Shown here: piece after piece, positions 16,119 to 24,110 of the stretch
How the letters are laid out: the number at the start of each line of letters is the position of its first letter
Position numbering within the stretch: position 1 is the stretch's first letter
Notes under the pieces: model-generated
The model's database searches: none
The model's input: only the letters and a program-made list of their open reading frames with translations
What the model was told of the DNA's origin: nothing
Program-made: the position numbers and the translations under genes
Source: Desulfosporosinus sp. UBA4726
Lineage (GTDB): Bacteria; Bacillota; Desulfitobacteriia; Desulfitobacteriales; Desulfitobacteriaceae
NCBI GenBank assembly: GCA_002404215.1
Contig: DHJG01000014.1
Span: forward strand, 20,357-64,029
Length of the DNA: 43,673 bases
Reading direction: 5' to 3'

Positions 16119-17519
16119 ATGCGTCTCGACCAACAAATCAATCTGATGAAGCAAGATCTAATCGCTGCTATCCAAGCATGTATTCAAATTAAGAGTGTTA
16201 AGGATGTCGAACATGCCGCCCCTGGTGCTCCATTTGGGCCAGGGATTCAAGAGGCCTTAGAGTGGACCTTGGCATTAGGGGAGGACTTCGGCTTTACCGT
16301 TAAGAATGTTGAAGGGTATGCAGGTCATATTGAAATGGGCTCTGGGGACCTTTTAGGAATTCTGGGCCATATAGATGTTGTTCCAGAAGGAGATGGCTGG
16401 TCTGTACCTCCCTATAGTGCTACCATTAAAGACAACAAAATTTTTGGTCGTGGTGCATTAGATGATAAAGGACCATCTTTGACAGCACTTTTTGCCATGA
16501 AAGCAATTAAAGATGCCCAAATCCCTTTAAACATGAGAGTACGTCTGATCTTGGGCACCGATGAAGAGTCTGGATGGGCTGATATGGATTATTATCTTAA
16601 AAAAGAAGAAATTCCGCAAATCGGATTTGCACCAGATGCTGAGTTTCCTGTGATTCATGCAGAAAAGGGAATTCTTCATCTGGAATTGAGCAAATCTCAT
16701 GCGACATTTCCACACCTTATCCGAATTCAGGGTGGGGACCGAGCTAACGTCGTTCCAGATGCTTGTGAGGTTACCCTAAAGGGAATTAGACATGAGCTTA
16801 TTTTAGCACAATTGAAAGACTTTTCTTTTCCAGAAGGAGTTAGTGGTAAGCTCACTAGCCAAGCAACTGACCCAGAACTAAAGCTAACCTTTAAGGGGGT
16901 AGGGGCCCACGGGAGTCTTCCCCAAAACGGTAAGAATGCAATCCTCTATACCTTACAATTTCTTCGGACTTTACCGCTTGACCTGGAAGAGCAACACACT
17001 CTTGATTTTCTTCTGGCACACCCTGGCAAAGGTTTTTATGGAGAAGGTTTTGGCGTTAGCTTAAGTGATGAACCATCTGGTAAGCTTTCCCTCAACCTTG
17101 GTATATTAGAGTTATCGTCTGAGAAAATTTGTTTTGTCATCGATATCCGTTACCCAGTTACCTTCAAACGTGATGATATTTTGCTTCCAATTGAAAAAAT
17201 TGCCCAAAGAGAGCAACTTAGTATCAGTATTTTAACCCATCAAGAAGCTCATCATGTCCCTAAAGATAGTCCACTAGTTCAATCTCTACTCAAAGCCTAT
17301 GCAGATGTAACTGGGCTCGAACCATTTGCCTTTGCGATTGGAGGAGGGACTTATGCTAAAGCTATTCCCCAAGGAGTTGCTTTTGGACCCGTCTTTCCAG
17401 GTGAACCAGAGGTAATTCATTGTGCCGATGAGTACATCTCGATCGACAATCTCCTCTTAACAACCAAGGTATACGCCCAAGCTATTCTTAATATAGCCGC
17501 AGACCCAGAATACCGATAG
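16119..17519 (+). CDS. PepV/Sapep-type M20 dipeptidase
   Basis: 466 aa, the normal length for PepV. Metal-site motifs: LGILGHIDVVPEGDGW (His, then Asp), IFGRGALDDKGP (bridging Asp), LGTDEESGWADM (Glu-Glu), FAPDAEFPVIHAEKG, and a late His in PEVIHCADEYI. It should hydrolyse dipeptides in the cytosol using two zinc or manganese ions. The ATG follows ACGGAGGAATGAAAG. It is 73 bases after the PBP gene, so co-transcription is possible. Confidence 0.92.
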   Translation: MRLDQQINLMKQDLIAAIQACIQIKSVKDVEHAAPGAPFGPGIQEALEWTLALGEDFGFTVKNVEGYAGHIEMGSGDLLGILGHIDVVPEGDGWSVPPYSATIKDNKIFGRGALDDKGPSLTALFAMKAIKDAQIPLNMRVRLILGTDEESGWADMDYYLKKEEIPQIGFAPDAEFPVIHAEKGILHLELSKSHATFPHLIRIQGGDRANVVPDACEVTLKGIRHELILAQLKDFSFPEGVSGKLTSQATDPELKLTFKGVGAHGSLPQNGKNAILYTLQFLRTLPLDLEEQHTLDFLLAHPGKGFYGEGFGVSLSDEPSGKLSLNLGILELSSEKICFVIDIRYPVTFKRDDILLPIEKIAQREQLSISILTHQEAHHVPKDSPLVQSLLKAYADVTGLEPFAFAIGGGTYAKAIPQGVAFGPVFPGEPEVIHCADEYISIDNLLLTTKVYAQAILNIAADPEYR

Positions 17520-17733
17520 TCCAACCCACATTTTTATATCGTCCTTAAAGGCAAAATATTATAAAATATTGTCAGAAAAAGGCAGTTTTAATCTCGCAAG
17601 GCAATTGTGGGATTTTCTTTTTATAAAAATGTATAAAAATGATTTTTAAAGGAGGAATGTAAGGAAATCTGTGGAATTATAAGATATTGAAAGAAGATAT
17701 ACTACCATAAAAGAGTTGGGAGCAGTTTAGAAG

Positions 17734-19503
17734 ATGTTAATCAATAATCTTTCACTTGCATATGAACAAGGTATTGTTTCGTCCGAAGAGATTAATAGGT
17801 TTAATGAAATTTTCGGTAACTGCACTTATGTGTTTGCAATAGTTGACTTTGATGGTAAATTTATCTACATGAACTCTATGCTGCGTAGTATTTTAGGTAT
17901 AGATCAAGATAGTTTGTTATACCAAACGGCAAATTACGTGGTCAATGCATATGTTCACCATAAGGATATTGATATGACGATTAAAGCACTCAATGAAGCT
18001 GTAAAAGGACAACAGGTCAATGAGTTCGAAAATCGTTATCGTCTTCAAAATGGGTCTTATATATGGCTATCATGGATGTTAATACCATTTGAAAATGAAA
18101 AGATAGTGTATATGATTGCACATGATATAACCGAACAGAGAGGTTCAAAAGAAAAACTAAAAAGATCAGATGTAGAGATTGAAAATATATTTAATAAAAT
18201 TACAGATTTCTTTTATGCATTAGATGAACAATGGAAATTCATTTATATCAATAACTCGGCAGCGATCGCTTTTGCTAAGGTTACACACCAAAGCTTTATA
18301 GGCAAATGCTATTGGGATATATTCCCTGATAGGAATAATATCTTCTTTGTAAAATACTTAGAAGCAACACTCACTCAAAAACCTGTACATTTTGAAGCAT
18401 TTTCTATTCTTACTGAGGGGTGGGTAACTGTAAATGTTTATCCATCCTCTGAAGGCATATCTGTATATTTCAAAGATATTTCTGAGCGAAAGAAATTGGA
18501 AAAGTCTTTAGAAGATGAACGACAACGCCTTTATGCTTTATTAGACGGATTACCTGGATTGGTCTATCTTAGAACTATTGAGGGAAAAGTGATTTTTGCT
18601 AACCATAATTTTAAAGAAATTCATGGGGATCCAGATAATAAACAGTGTTATGAGATACTTTTCAACAGAGATGAACTCTGTACTAATTGTCAATATGATG
18701 AGACTAAAAGCCCAAGGCAATGGCAATGCGTAATTAAGAATACTATTTTAGAAGTATATCAACACCCTTTTTATGATTCTAAAGGTACACAATTATTTCT
18801 TATGCAAATGCTTGATATAACTGAAAGAAAGATAGCCGAAGAGGAAATAGCACGTTTAGACCGATTTAATCTCATTGGGGAATTGGCTGCTAGTATAGCC
18901 CATGAAGTACGTAATCCGATGACCACCGTACGAGGTTTTTTGCAGATATTGAAAGGCAGAGATACTTCACAAGAAAACGCGGAATATTTCGACTTAATGA
19001 TCAGTGAGTTAGATAGGGCTAATGGTATAATAACTGAGTTTCTGTCTATCGCAAAAACAAAAACGCAATTACACGTAGTAGTAAAACTTAATAACTTAGT
19101 TGAATCACTGTACCCATTAATTCTTGCGGATGCTACGAATCAGGATAAACAAATTGTATTAGAAACTGCAGAAGTAAGTGAATTAATAATGGACGAAAGG
19201 GAAATACGACAGTTGATCCTGAATCTTACGAGAAACGGTCTAGAGGCAATGTTGCCCAGAGGTATTCTTAAAATAATTACATATGAGGATAAGAATGGTA
19301 TAGTTCTTGCTGTACAAGACCAGGGTACCGGTATTAGTGAAGACATTATGGCGAGAATAGGAACACCGTTTTTGACGACTAAAGAAAATGGAACAGGACT
19401 GGGACTATCAATGTGTTTTCGCATAGCAGATAGACATAATGCGAAAATTGAGGTAAAATCCACTTCAGCTGGGACCACTTTTTTGGTTCGATTTCATAAG
19501 TAA
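17734..19503 (+). CDS. Three-PAS sensor histidine kinase (sporulation-kinase type)
   Basis: 589 aa with no transmembrane segment, so probably cytosolic. PAS1 at about residues 25-135, PAS2 at about 145-250, PAS3 at about 265-370, then a HisKA with phosphorylatable His390 (SIAHEVRNPMTTVRGF) and an HATPase with GTGISEDIMARIGTPFLTTKENGTGLGL split by its lid. The HisKA form is that of KinA/KinE-like kinases feeding Spo0A. PAS3 carries Cys305, Cys316, Cys319 and Cys332, a pattern seen in PAS domains that may hold metal or sense redox. No response regulator is adjacent, which fits an orphan kinase. The ribosome site is weak (GGGAG, long spacing). Confidence 0.9.
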   Translation: MLINNLSLAYEQGIVSSEEINRFNEIFGNCTYVFAIVDFDGKFIYMNSMLRSILGIDQDSLLYQTANYVVNAYVHHKDIDMTIKALNEAVKGQQVNEFENRYRLQNGSYIWLSWMLIPFENEKIVYMIAHDITEQRGSKEKLKRSDVEIENIFNKITDFFYALDEQWKFIYINNSAAIAFAKVTHQSFIGKCYWDIFPDRNNIFFVKYLEATLTQKPVHFEAFSILTEGWVTVNVYPSSEGISVYFKDISERKKLEKSLEDERQRLYALLDGLPGLVYLRTIEGKVIFANHNFKEIHGDPDNKQCYEILFNRDELCTNCQYDETKSPRQWQCVIKNTILEVYQHPFYDSKGTQLFLMQMLDITERKIAEEEIARLDRFNLIGELAASIAHEVRNPMTTVRGFLQILKGRDTSQENAEYFDLMISELDRANGIITEFLSIAKTKTQLHVVVKLNNLVESLYPLILADATNQDKQIVLETAEVSELIMDEREIRQLILNLTRNGLEAMLPRGILKIITYEDKNGIVLAVQDQGTGISEDIMARIGTPFLTTKENGTGLGLSMCFRIADRHNAKIEVKSTSAGTTFLVRFHK

Positions 19504-19590
19504 ATAGCATGATTGAAAGCCACACCTTGCTTTGGTTCGAACAGATGAGGAAGCGGTAGCATGCCCCACTTCCTTGAACGACAAGAAAAC

Positions 19591-20310
19591 TTAGCCGATT
19601 GATGAGCGTGAATGGGCTGCACGCTTATGAATCCAACTGCGCAAATCTTTGAGATCTAGAACGGTTATAATCTTTTTTTCTATTTGTATAATATTTTCTT
19701 CTTTTAGCTCTCCCAAAATACGGCTAACGGACTCCCGAGCTAGACTACACATCCCTGCAAGATCTGTCGCGGATAAGGGAACGGCAATTAATACTCCGTT
19801 AATAGACGTCTGTCCATGTACATGGGCCAAAGCATAAAGCTTGGCACCCAAGCGCAAACGTGCATCTCCAAGCGAAAGATTCTTAATTTGTCGGTAGGAA
19901 CGGCGCAAATCTAAAGCGAGTAAGCGGTAAAAGACCCACAGAACGGTAGGGTTTTTTTCTAAAAAACCCGAAAAGGTTTGCCGATCAATGGCTAATACTT
20001 CTGTCTCCTCAATGCAAAGCGCCGCATGAGGGTAGGGTTTCCCATCTAAAATTACCTCTGGGAAAAAGACTGGGGGACTAAGTACACGAATAATCTTCTC
20101 TGTGAATTCACCCATTAAGCACAACCGAATTCTACCAGTGACAAGAAAATAAACCGTAGTTCCTTCATCACCCGAGAAATAAAGATATTGTTTGGGCGCA
20201 TAGTGACGAATTCTACCATGCGCTAAGCAAAAATCGATAAATTCCGAGGGCATATTACCTGAAAAAAATTTATGTGTTAGAGTATTGCGAATTTGCTGTT
20301 CTTTTGACAT
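19591..20310 (-). CDS. Crp/Fnr family transcription regulator
   Basis: 239 aa. The N-terminal cyclic-nucleotide-type beta-roll (residues about 15-130, with YLYFSGDEGTTVYFLVTGRIRLC) is followed by a dimerisation helix and a C-terminal winged helix-turn-helix (about 185-215, LSATDLAGMCSLARESVSRILGELKEE, broken here by its turn). There is no N-terminal cysteine cluster, so it is not a classical Fnr oxygen sensor. The cAMP-binding Arg/Ser pattern is absent, so the ligand is unknown. It lies downstream of a methyltransferase gene on the same strand, with a dyad at 20342-20365 between them that could be its operator. Confidence 0.9.
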   Translation of the reverse strand: MSKEQQIRNTLTHKFFSGNMPSEFIDFCLAHGRIRHYAPKQYLYFSGDEGTTVYFLVTGRIRLCLMGEFTEKIIRVLSPPVFFPEVILDGKPYPHAALCIEETEVLAIDRQTFSGFLEKNPTVLWVFYRLLALDLRRSYRQIKNLSLGDARLRLGAKLYALAHVHGQTSINGVLIAVPLSATDLAGMCSLARESVSRILGELKEENIIQIEKKIITVLDLKDLRSWIHKRAAHSRSSIG

Positions 20311-20341
20311 GTTTATTGCTCCATCCTATAAAATAAGCTCT

Positions 20342-20365
20342 CCAAACGGCAGTTTAGACGTTTGG
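20342..20365. promoter_or_regulatory. Inverted repeat between the methyltransferase and Crp/Fnr genes
   Basis: Perfect CCAAACG (20342-20348), 10 bases, CGTTTGG (20359-20365). It is 32-55 bases upstream of the Crp/Fnr start codon and 40 bases after the methyltransferase stop. It could be an operator or a weak terminator; read on the minus strand it is followed by an A/T-rich stretch but no T run. Confidence 0.45.
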
Positions 20366-20404
20366 GAAGCTTAGGTTCATTGTCCTCGGGTAGTATTGTG
20401 CGCT

Positions 20405-20971
20405 TTAGATAGAATTTCCCTTTATCAAAACGAATGCAGGTAAAGTTTGCACCCAGATGTTATCAAATCCTGCTTGTTCCATTAAGGATACCCAATAATC
20501 AATTGGATGTCTTTCTGTAAGGGGCGGTCCCATGACGGTCTCTTTATTTTGCCATTCAATAATCCAAATCTCTCCAGGTGTTCTCAATATCCTTTTGGCA
20601 TCTTGAAGGTAGCTCAAAGGATCATTTAGTTCGTGCAATACTGTGGCTATCAGAGCAACATCCACACTTTCTGAAGAAAGAGGAATGGTTTCACCTTCCG
20701 CAAGATGTGTCTCGACGCCCTGGAAAACTCCCCGTTCTTGGGCACGTTCTTTTAAACTATCCAAACGCTCAGGTTCAATATCTACGGCTTCAACTTTTCC
20801 TTGTTCCCCGACTATTTCTGCTGCCCTTATAGCAAAAAAACCAAATCCTGCTCCTAGATCGGCAAGATGCTGACCCGTCTTAATTCCAAAATTCAATAAA
20901 ATTTTGCGAGAAGGTAAGATCTTTTCCCGTTCTTCAAAATTGCTCAATTTAGAATGCCTATGTTCTGTCAA
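20405..20971 (-). CDS. Class I SAM-dependent methyltransferase
   Basis: 188 aa. Motif I, LADLGAGFGFFAIRAAE (about residues 36-52), the acidic end of strand 2 in VEAVDIEPERL, and motif IV in VDVALIATVLHELNDP place it in the UbiE/Methyltransf_11 group. The substrate (metal, metalloid, lipid or small molecule) cannot be read. The start is TTG behind AAGGGGG, and a consensus minus-strand promoter lies at 21005-21033. The Crp/Fnr gene follows 94 bases downstream on the same strand, so they may share control. Confidence 0.88.
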   Translation of the reverse strand: MTEHRHSKLSNFEEREKILPSRKILLNFGIKTGQHLADLGAGFGFFAIRAAEIVGEQGKVEAVDIEPERLDSLKERAQERGVFQGVETHLAEGETIPLSSESVDVALIATVLHELNDPLSYLQDAKRILRTPGEIWIIEWQNKETVMGPPLTERHPIDYWVSLMEQAGFDNIWVQTLPAFVLIKGNSI

Positions 20972-21004
20972 TTAAATTCCCCCTTATGTTTTAATATTGA
21001 GCCT

Positions 21005-21033
21005 AACATAAATCGAATGTTTATTCTTGTCAA
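21005..21033 (-). promoter_or_regulatory. Sigma-A-type promoter for the methyltransferase gene
   Basis: On the minus strand TTGACA (21033-21028) and TATGTT (21010-21005) have a 17-base spacer, about 35 bases before the TTG start. Confidence 0.75.
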
Positions 21034-21188
21034 GAAGATTAATACTATGGATGCTCTAATTTTTTCAATAAGTTGTAAATAATCGATACCGAATGTTCAA
21101 AAAGGGCTCCAATTTTGATTCTTTTCAAAGTGAATAAAATATAGATTTGAGAATCCGGAGAGTTTGCGCACAAATTCATGCTACTTCC

Positions 21189-21225
21189 AGAGGAGAGCAT
21201 TTGGCTGTAGGAATTGCTCTCCTCT
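21189..21225. repeat. Perfect 11-bp hairpin of unknown role
   Basis: AGAGGAGAGCA and TGCTCTCCTCT flank a 15-base loop. Neither strand gives a T run directly after it. No gene reads into it from the plus strand, so it may mark a small RNA or the remnant of an element. Confidence 0.6.
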
Positions 21226-21345
21226 ATACTTTTGGCTCAAGACGCGCGCGTTTGGGGCTTCTGATGGTCTTTAATTTGTTTAGTATGAGGAGGGGAGAGG
21301 TTCTTGTTCTAGAGGAGATAACGAAGCGCTACGCGATGAATACAA

Positions 21346-21383
21346 AAAGACCCACATGTCCGAAAAAGCACATGTGGGTCTTT
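21346..21383 (-). terminator. Intrinsic terminator of the second etfBA operon
   Basis: Perfect 14-base arms AAAGACCCACATGT/ACATGTGGGTCTTT. Read on the minus strand the hairpin ends in CTTTTTG, 40 bases after the etfA stop. Confidence 0.9.
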
Positions 21384-21423
21384 GATTAACAACACTCAAT
21401 TAAATAGACTGAGAGACTCAGAA

Positions 21424-22620
21424 TTATTTTTTGAGAGCTATTTTTAATTCTTCAGTTAAAACAGGTAATACTTCTAAAACATCCCCAACGATCCCATAGT
21501 TTGCTACCCCAAAGATAGGTGCCTCTGGGTCATTGTTTATGGCGATGATTACTTCAGAAGATGACATGCCTGCAAGATGCTGAATCGCTCCGGAAATACC
21601 ACAAGCAAAGTAAATTGTCGGTCCAACTGTTTTTCCAGTTTGACCAACCTGATGTGGATAAGGCATCCAACCAGCATCTACCGCTGCACGTGAGGAACCA
21701 ACAGAAGCGCCTAATACATCAGCAAGCGCCTGCACCAAGGCAAAGTTTTCTGGTTTGCCCATACCGCGACCGCCAGAGACAATAATTTTGGCTTCATGAA
21801 GATTGACAGATGATCCAGCAATTTTAATGATATCAATAAGCTTAGTACGGATATCTTCTGCTTTGGCTTTGCTGGCTACGTTAATGATTTCACCAGTTTT
21901 TGTGTAGTCTGGAACAGGTTTTTTGAAGACTGACGGACGAACAGTACCCATCTGTGGCCGATGCTCAGGACAGAGAATAGTAGCCATGATGTTCCCACCA
22001 AATGCAGGACGAGTCCAAGCAACAAGACCTGTTTCTTCATCGATACCAAGTCCTGTGCAGTCAGCGGTCAATCCGGTTCTGACGCGACAAGCTATTCTCG
22101 GTCCGAGATCACGGCCATCTTTGGTAGCACCGTATAGAATTACTGAAGGTTTGTATGTTTGTATTAAATCTTCAAAAGCCATAGCATACCCATCAGTACT
22201 GAAATTCTTAAGTTCTGGAGCTTCGACGAGATAAACTGTGTCAGCGCCAAAAGCAAATGCTTCTTTCGCCAGATCAGCGACTTTATCACCGATAATTACA
22301 GCGGCCAGTTTTTGGTTCATTTTATCGGCCAGCATGCGACCTTGACCGAGCAATTCGAGTCCTACATTACGTGGCTTGCCTTCGTATAATTCAATATAAA
22401 CAAAAACATTTTTATAAGAATTTTTGTCTCCAACCAAAACCACTTCTTCAGCTATATTGATAATTGCTTCAACTGGGCAAGACTCAACACAAGCGCCACA
22501 AGAAGTACAACCAACGTTAATAACTGCTTTGTCATCTTTCATCTCGATGACTCCAAATGGGCATGTCCCTTCGCATGAGCCACAACCAATACATAGATCG
22601 TCTTTAATTATTACAGCCAT
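21424..22620 (-). CDS. etfA: Electron transfer flavoprotein alpha subunit with complete 2x[4Fe-4S] domain
   Basis: 398 aa. The N-terminal ferredoxin domain has both motifs complete: Cys10, 13, 16, 20 and Cys38, 41, 44, 48. The EtfA core follows with RPAFGGNIMATI, SRAAVDAGW, GISGAIQHLAGM, AINNDPEAP and ANYGIVGDVLEVLP. It pairs with the EtfB encoded just upstream (17 bases between them). There is no fixC, fixX or acyl-CoA dehydrogenase beside it, so the partner is elsewhere. The linker after the ferredoxin domain is short, unlike the FixB-type copy at 9747. Confidence 0.94.
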   Translation of the reverse strand: MAVIIKDDLCIGCGSCEGTCPFGVIEMKDDKAVINVGCTSCGACVESCPVEAIINIAEEVVLVGDKNSYKNVFVYIELYEGKPRNVGLELLGQGRMLADKMNQKLAAVIIGDKVADLAKEAFAFGADTVYLVEAPELKNFSTDGYAMAFEDLIQTYKPSVILYGATKDGRDLGPRIACRVRTGLTADCTGLGIDEETGLVAWTRPAFGGNIMATILCPEHRPQMGTVRPSVFKKPVPDYTKTGEIINVASKAKAEDIRTKLIDIIKIAGSSVNLHEAKIIVSGGRGMGKPENFALVQALADVLGASVGSSRAAVDAGWMPYPHQVGQTGKTVGPTIYFACGISGAIQHLAGMSSSEVIIAINNDPEAPIFGVANYGIVGDVLEVLPVLTEELKIALKK

Positions 22621-22637
22621 TCTCTTATAACCCTCCC

Positions 22638-23423
22638 TTACACAATTTTTGCGTCTTTTAATCTAGTGATGAGCTCAGCGACAGCTTCTTTTGCAGTGTC
22701 CTTTTTAATAACGACTGTATCCGAACGTTTCGGTGGAGAAAAGATTTTACTAACCTTAGTAGGCGAACCTTTCAGGCCGAGTCTAGTTTCATCAACGTCA
22801 AGATCTGCAAGTCCAAATTCGTCAAACTTAGCTTTTTTGGCTTTCATGATACCTTTCACGTTTGGAAAACGTGGATCATTAATCGATCTAACGACAGTCA
22901 TGAGCAATGGCAATTTGGCTTCGACAACTTCATAGCATTCATCTTGCTCTCTTTGAACTGTCACTGTATCGCCGTTAATTTCAACTTTTGAAACGAAGGT
23001 TAGTTGGGCAATCTCCAATTGTTCGGCCATTGAAGGTCCGACTTGAGCCGTATCTCCATCGATGGCTTGCATTCCGCATATAATAAGATCATACTTACCG
23101 AGTTTTCGTACAGCTGAAGCCAGCGTATAACTGGTGGCTAAGGTATCAGAACCGCCAAAAGCGCGATCGCTGACTAGAACACCTTTATCGGCGCCCAAAG
23201 CAACGCATTCTCTTAATGCTTCTGTAGCTTGAGGAGGGCCCATTGTAACAACAGTAATTGTACCACCATGTATTTCTTTCAATTGCAAAGCTGCTTCAAG
23301 TGCATGCATATCGAAAGGATTTACAATTGCTGGCACGCCCTGACGCATAAGAGTATTTGTTTCAGGGTCAATTTTAACTGAAGCAGAGTCGGGAACCTGT
23401 TTAATACATACGATGATTTCCAT
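22638..23423 (-). CDS. etfB: Electron transfer flavoprotein beta subunit
   Basis: 261 aa. Signatures: CIKQVPDSASVKIDPETNTL at the start, NPFDMHALEAALQLKE, GPPQATEALRECVALGADKGVLVSDRAF over several units, and GMQAIDGDTAQVGPSMAEQ, the nucleotide-contact loop. It is the first gene of etfBA; the ATG follows TAGGAGG. A consensus minus-strand promoter lies at 23508-23536. It differs clearly from the EtfB at 8914, including the core loop (MQAIDGD against KEAIDGD) and a shorter C terminus. Confidence 0.94.
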   Translation of the reverse strand: MEIIVCIKQVPDSASVKIDPETNTLMRQGVPAIVNPFDMHALEAALQLKEIHGGTITVVTMGPPQATEALRECVALGADKGVLVSDRAFGGSDTLATSYTLASAVRKLGKYDLIICGMQAIDGDTAQVGPSMAEQLEIAQLTFVSKVEINGDTVTVQREQDECYEVVEAKLPLLMTVVRSINDPRFPNVKGIMKAKKAKFDEFGLADLDVDETRLGLKGSPTKVSKIFSPPKRSDTVVIKKDTAKEAVAELITRLKDAKIV

Positions 23424-23507
23424 TTGCTTGTAGCCTCCTAATTAAAACTTTGTCGTCAAATAATAAACGCGGACACTTTTAGAGTTTGTGAATCAAAATT
23501 CAGATCA

Positions 23508-23536
23508 AGAATAACACGAAATTCAAAATAGTTCAA
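23508..23536 (-). promoter_or_regulatory. Sigma-A-type promoter for the second etfBA operon
   Basis: On the minus strand TTGAAC (23536-23531) and TATTCT (23513-23508), 17-base spacer, about 85 bases upstream of the etfB ATG. Confidence 0.7.
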
Positions 23537-23736
23537 TATTAATATGTGTATTTTTAAACAAAGTAATTTGAGAGGGCTTTCTCATTGTTCTATTCGTATC
23601 GAGAGGTGTTTTTCTAGAAGTATTTTTGCATGTAAGGAAAAAATTTACACTTAGAATAAGTGGCATATGAATTTTCAGAACAGGGAAAACTATCATAAGG
23701 TTCCTTAAAATTTTTGATCTGAAAGGAATGATAAAT

Positions 23737-23853
23737 ATGGGCGCCCATAAGAAAGTTTCACGGCCAAAATCTCCGGTTACTGTAAGAGATCCTCATTACA
23801 CAGAGTTTGATACACAGAAAGAACGTAATATTCAAAAACCACTCCCACGTTAA
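23737..23853 (+). CDS. Small basic protein, 38 aa, unknown
   Basis: I do not recognise it. The ATG follows GAAAGGAATG with suitable spacing, and a strong hairpin terminator begins 7 bases after the stop, so this has the layout of a one-gene unit. The product has nine Lys/Arg and five Pro, a KPLPR end, no cysteine and no hydrophobic segment, so it is a soluble, probably disordered peptide. A sporulation-associated small protein is one possibility, with no direct support. Confidence 0.65.
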   Translation: MGAHKKVSRPKSPVTVRDPHYTEFDTQKERNIQKPLPR

Positions 23854-23860
23854 CTCCATA

Positions 23861-23890
23861 GGAGTGTGCTTGAGCACACTCCTTATAATT
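23861..23890 (+). terminator. Intrinsic terminator of the 38-aa gene
   Basis: GGAGTGTGC (23861-23869), loop TTGA, GCACACTCC (23874-23882), then TTATAATT. Confidence 0.75.
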
Positions 23891-23977
23891 ATTCTAGAAA
23901 TCTAATCACTCCAGCTCGCGGAAAATAACAATCATTGTAAGTTTCTTTCTTGCTTTCTGCTTTATTGGAGGAATCAT

Positions 23978-24106
23978 ATGCTTACAATCAATAAAACTTG
24001 TGTAAGCAAAGCAGGAATTTGTTTATTTGCACAGAATAATGTTAAATTAAAGCATTATGAAATGCATACACCGGATTATGAATGCCGGATATTAAGAGGA
24101 GGTTAA
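23978..24106 (+). CDS. Candidate 42-aa leader or small protein upstream of gapA
   Basis: The ATG is six bases after a full GGAGG (23967-23971). The ORF stays open for 42 codons and stops 4 bases before the gapA GTG, so the gapA ribosome site lies inside its last codons. The product has three cysteines (8, 15, 36) and no hydrophobic anchor. A hairpin GCTTACA/TGTAAGC (23980-23986 and 24001-24007) starts at the third base of the ATG. It could be a leader peptide coupled to gapA or a separate small protein. There is no run of one codon to suggest attenuation by amino-acid supply. Confidence 0.5.
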   Translation: MLTINKTCVSKAGICLFAQNNVKLKHYEMHTPDYECRILRGG

Positions 24107-24110
24107 CCAA

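Larger units (their letters stand above)
20972..21423. other. Intergenic region with orphan hairpin
   Basis: 452 bases. It contains the methyltransferase promoter (21005-21033), a perfect hairpin at 21189-21225 and the etfA terminator at 21346-21383. An 80-codon plus-strand frame (21147-21389) spans the hairpin and terminator, has no ribosome site and is rejected. Nothing recognisable lies in 21040-21180. Confidence 0.65.
23424..24110. other. Long intergenic region etfB-gapA with two small ORFs
   Basis: 687 bases. It holds the etfB promoter (23508-23536), a 38-codon gene with its own terminator (23737-23882), and a 42-codon ORF running to gapA (23978-24106). Nothing recognisable lies in 23540-23720, and no clear gapA promoter was found. 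Confidence 0.65.

Noticed and set aside
17648..17662. AAAGGAGGA directly followed by ATG TAA (start-stop)
   Set aside because: The ATG is too close to the Shine-Dalgarno to be used, and no start lies at the right distance downstream.
21147..21389. 80-codon plus-strand reading frame
   Set aside because: No ribosome site; it spans the orphan hairpin and the etfA terminator and has no recognisable sequence.
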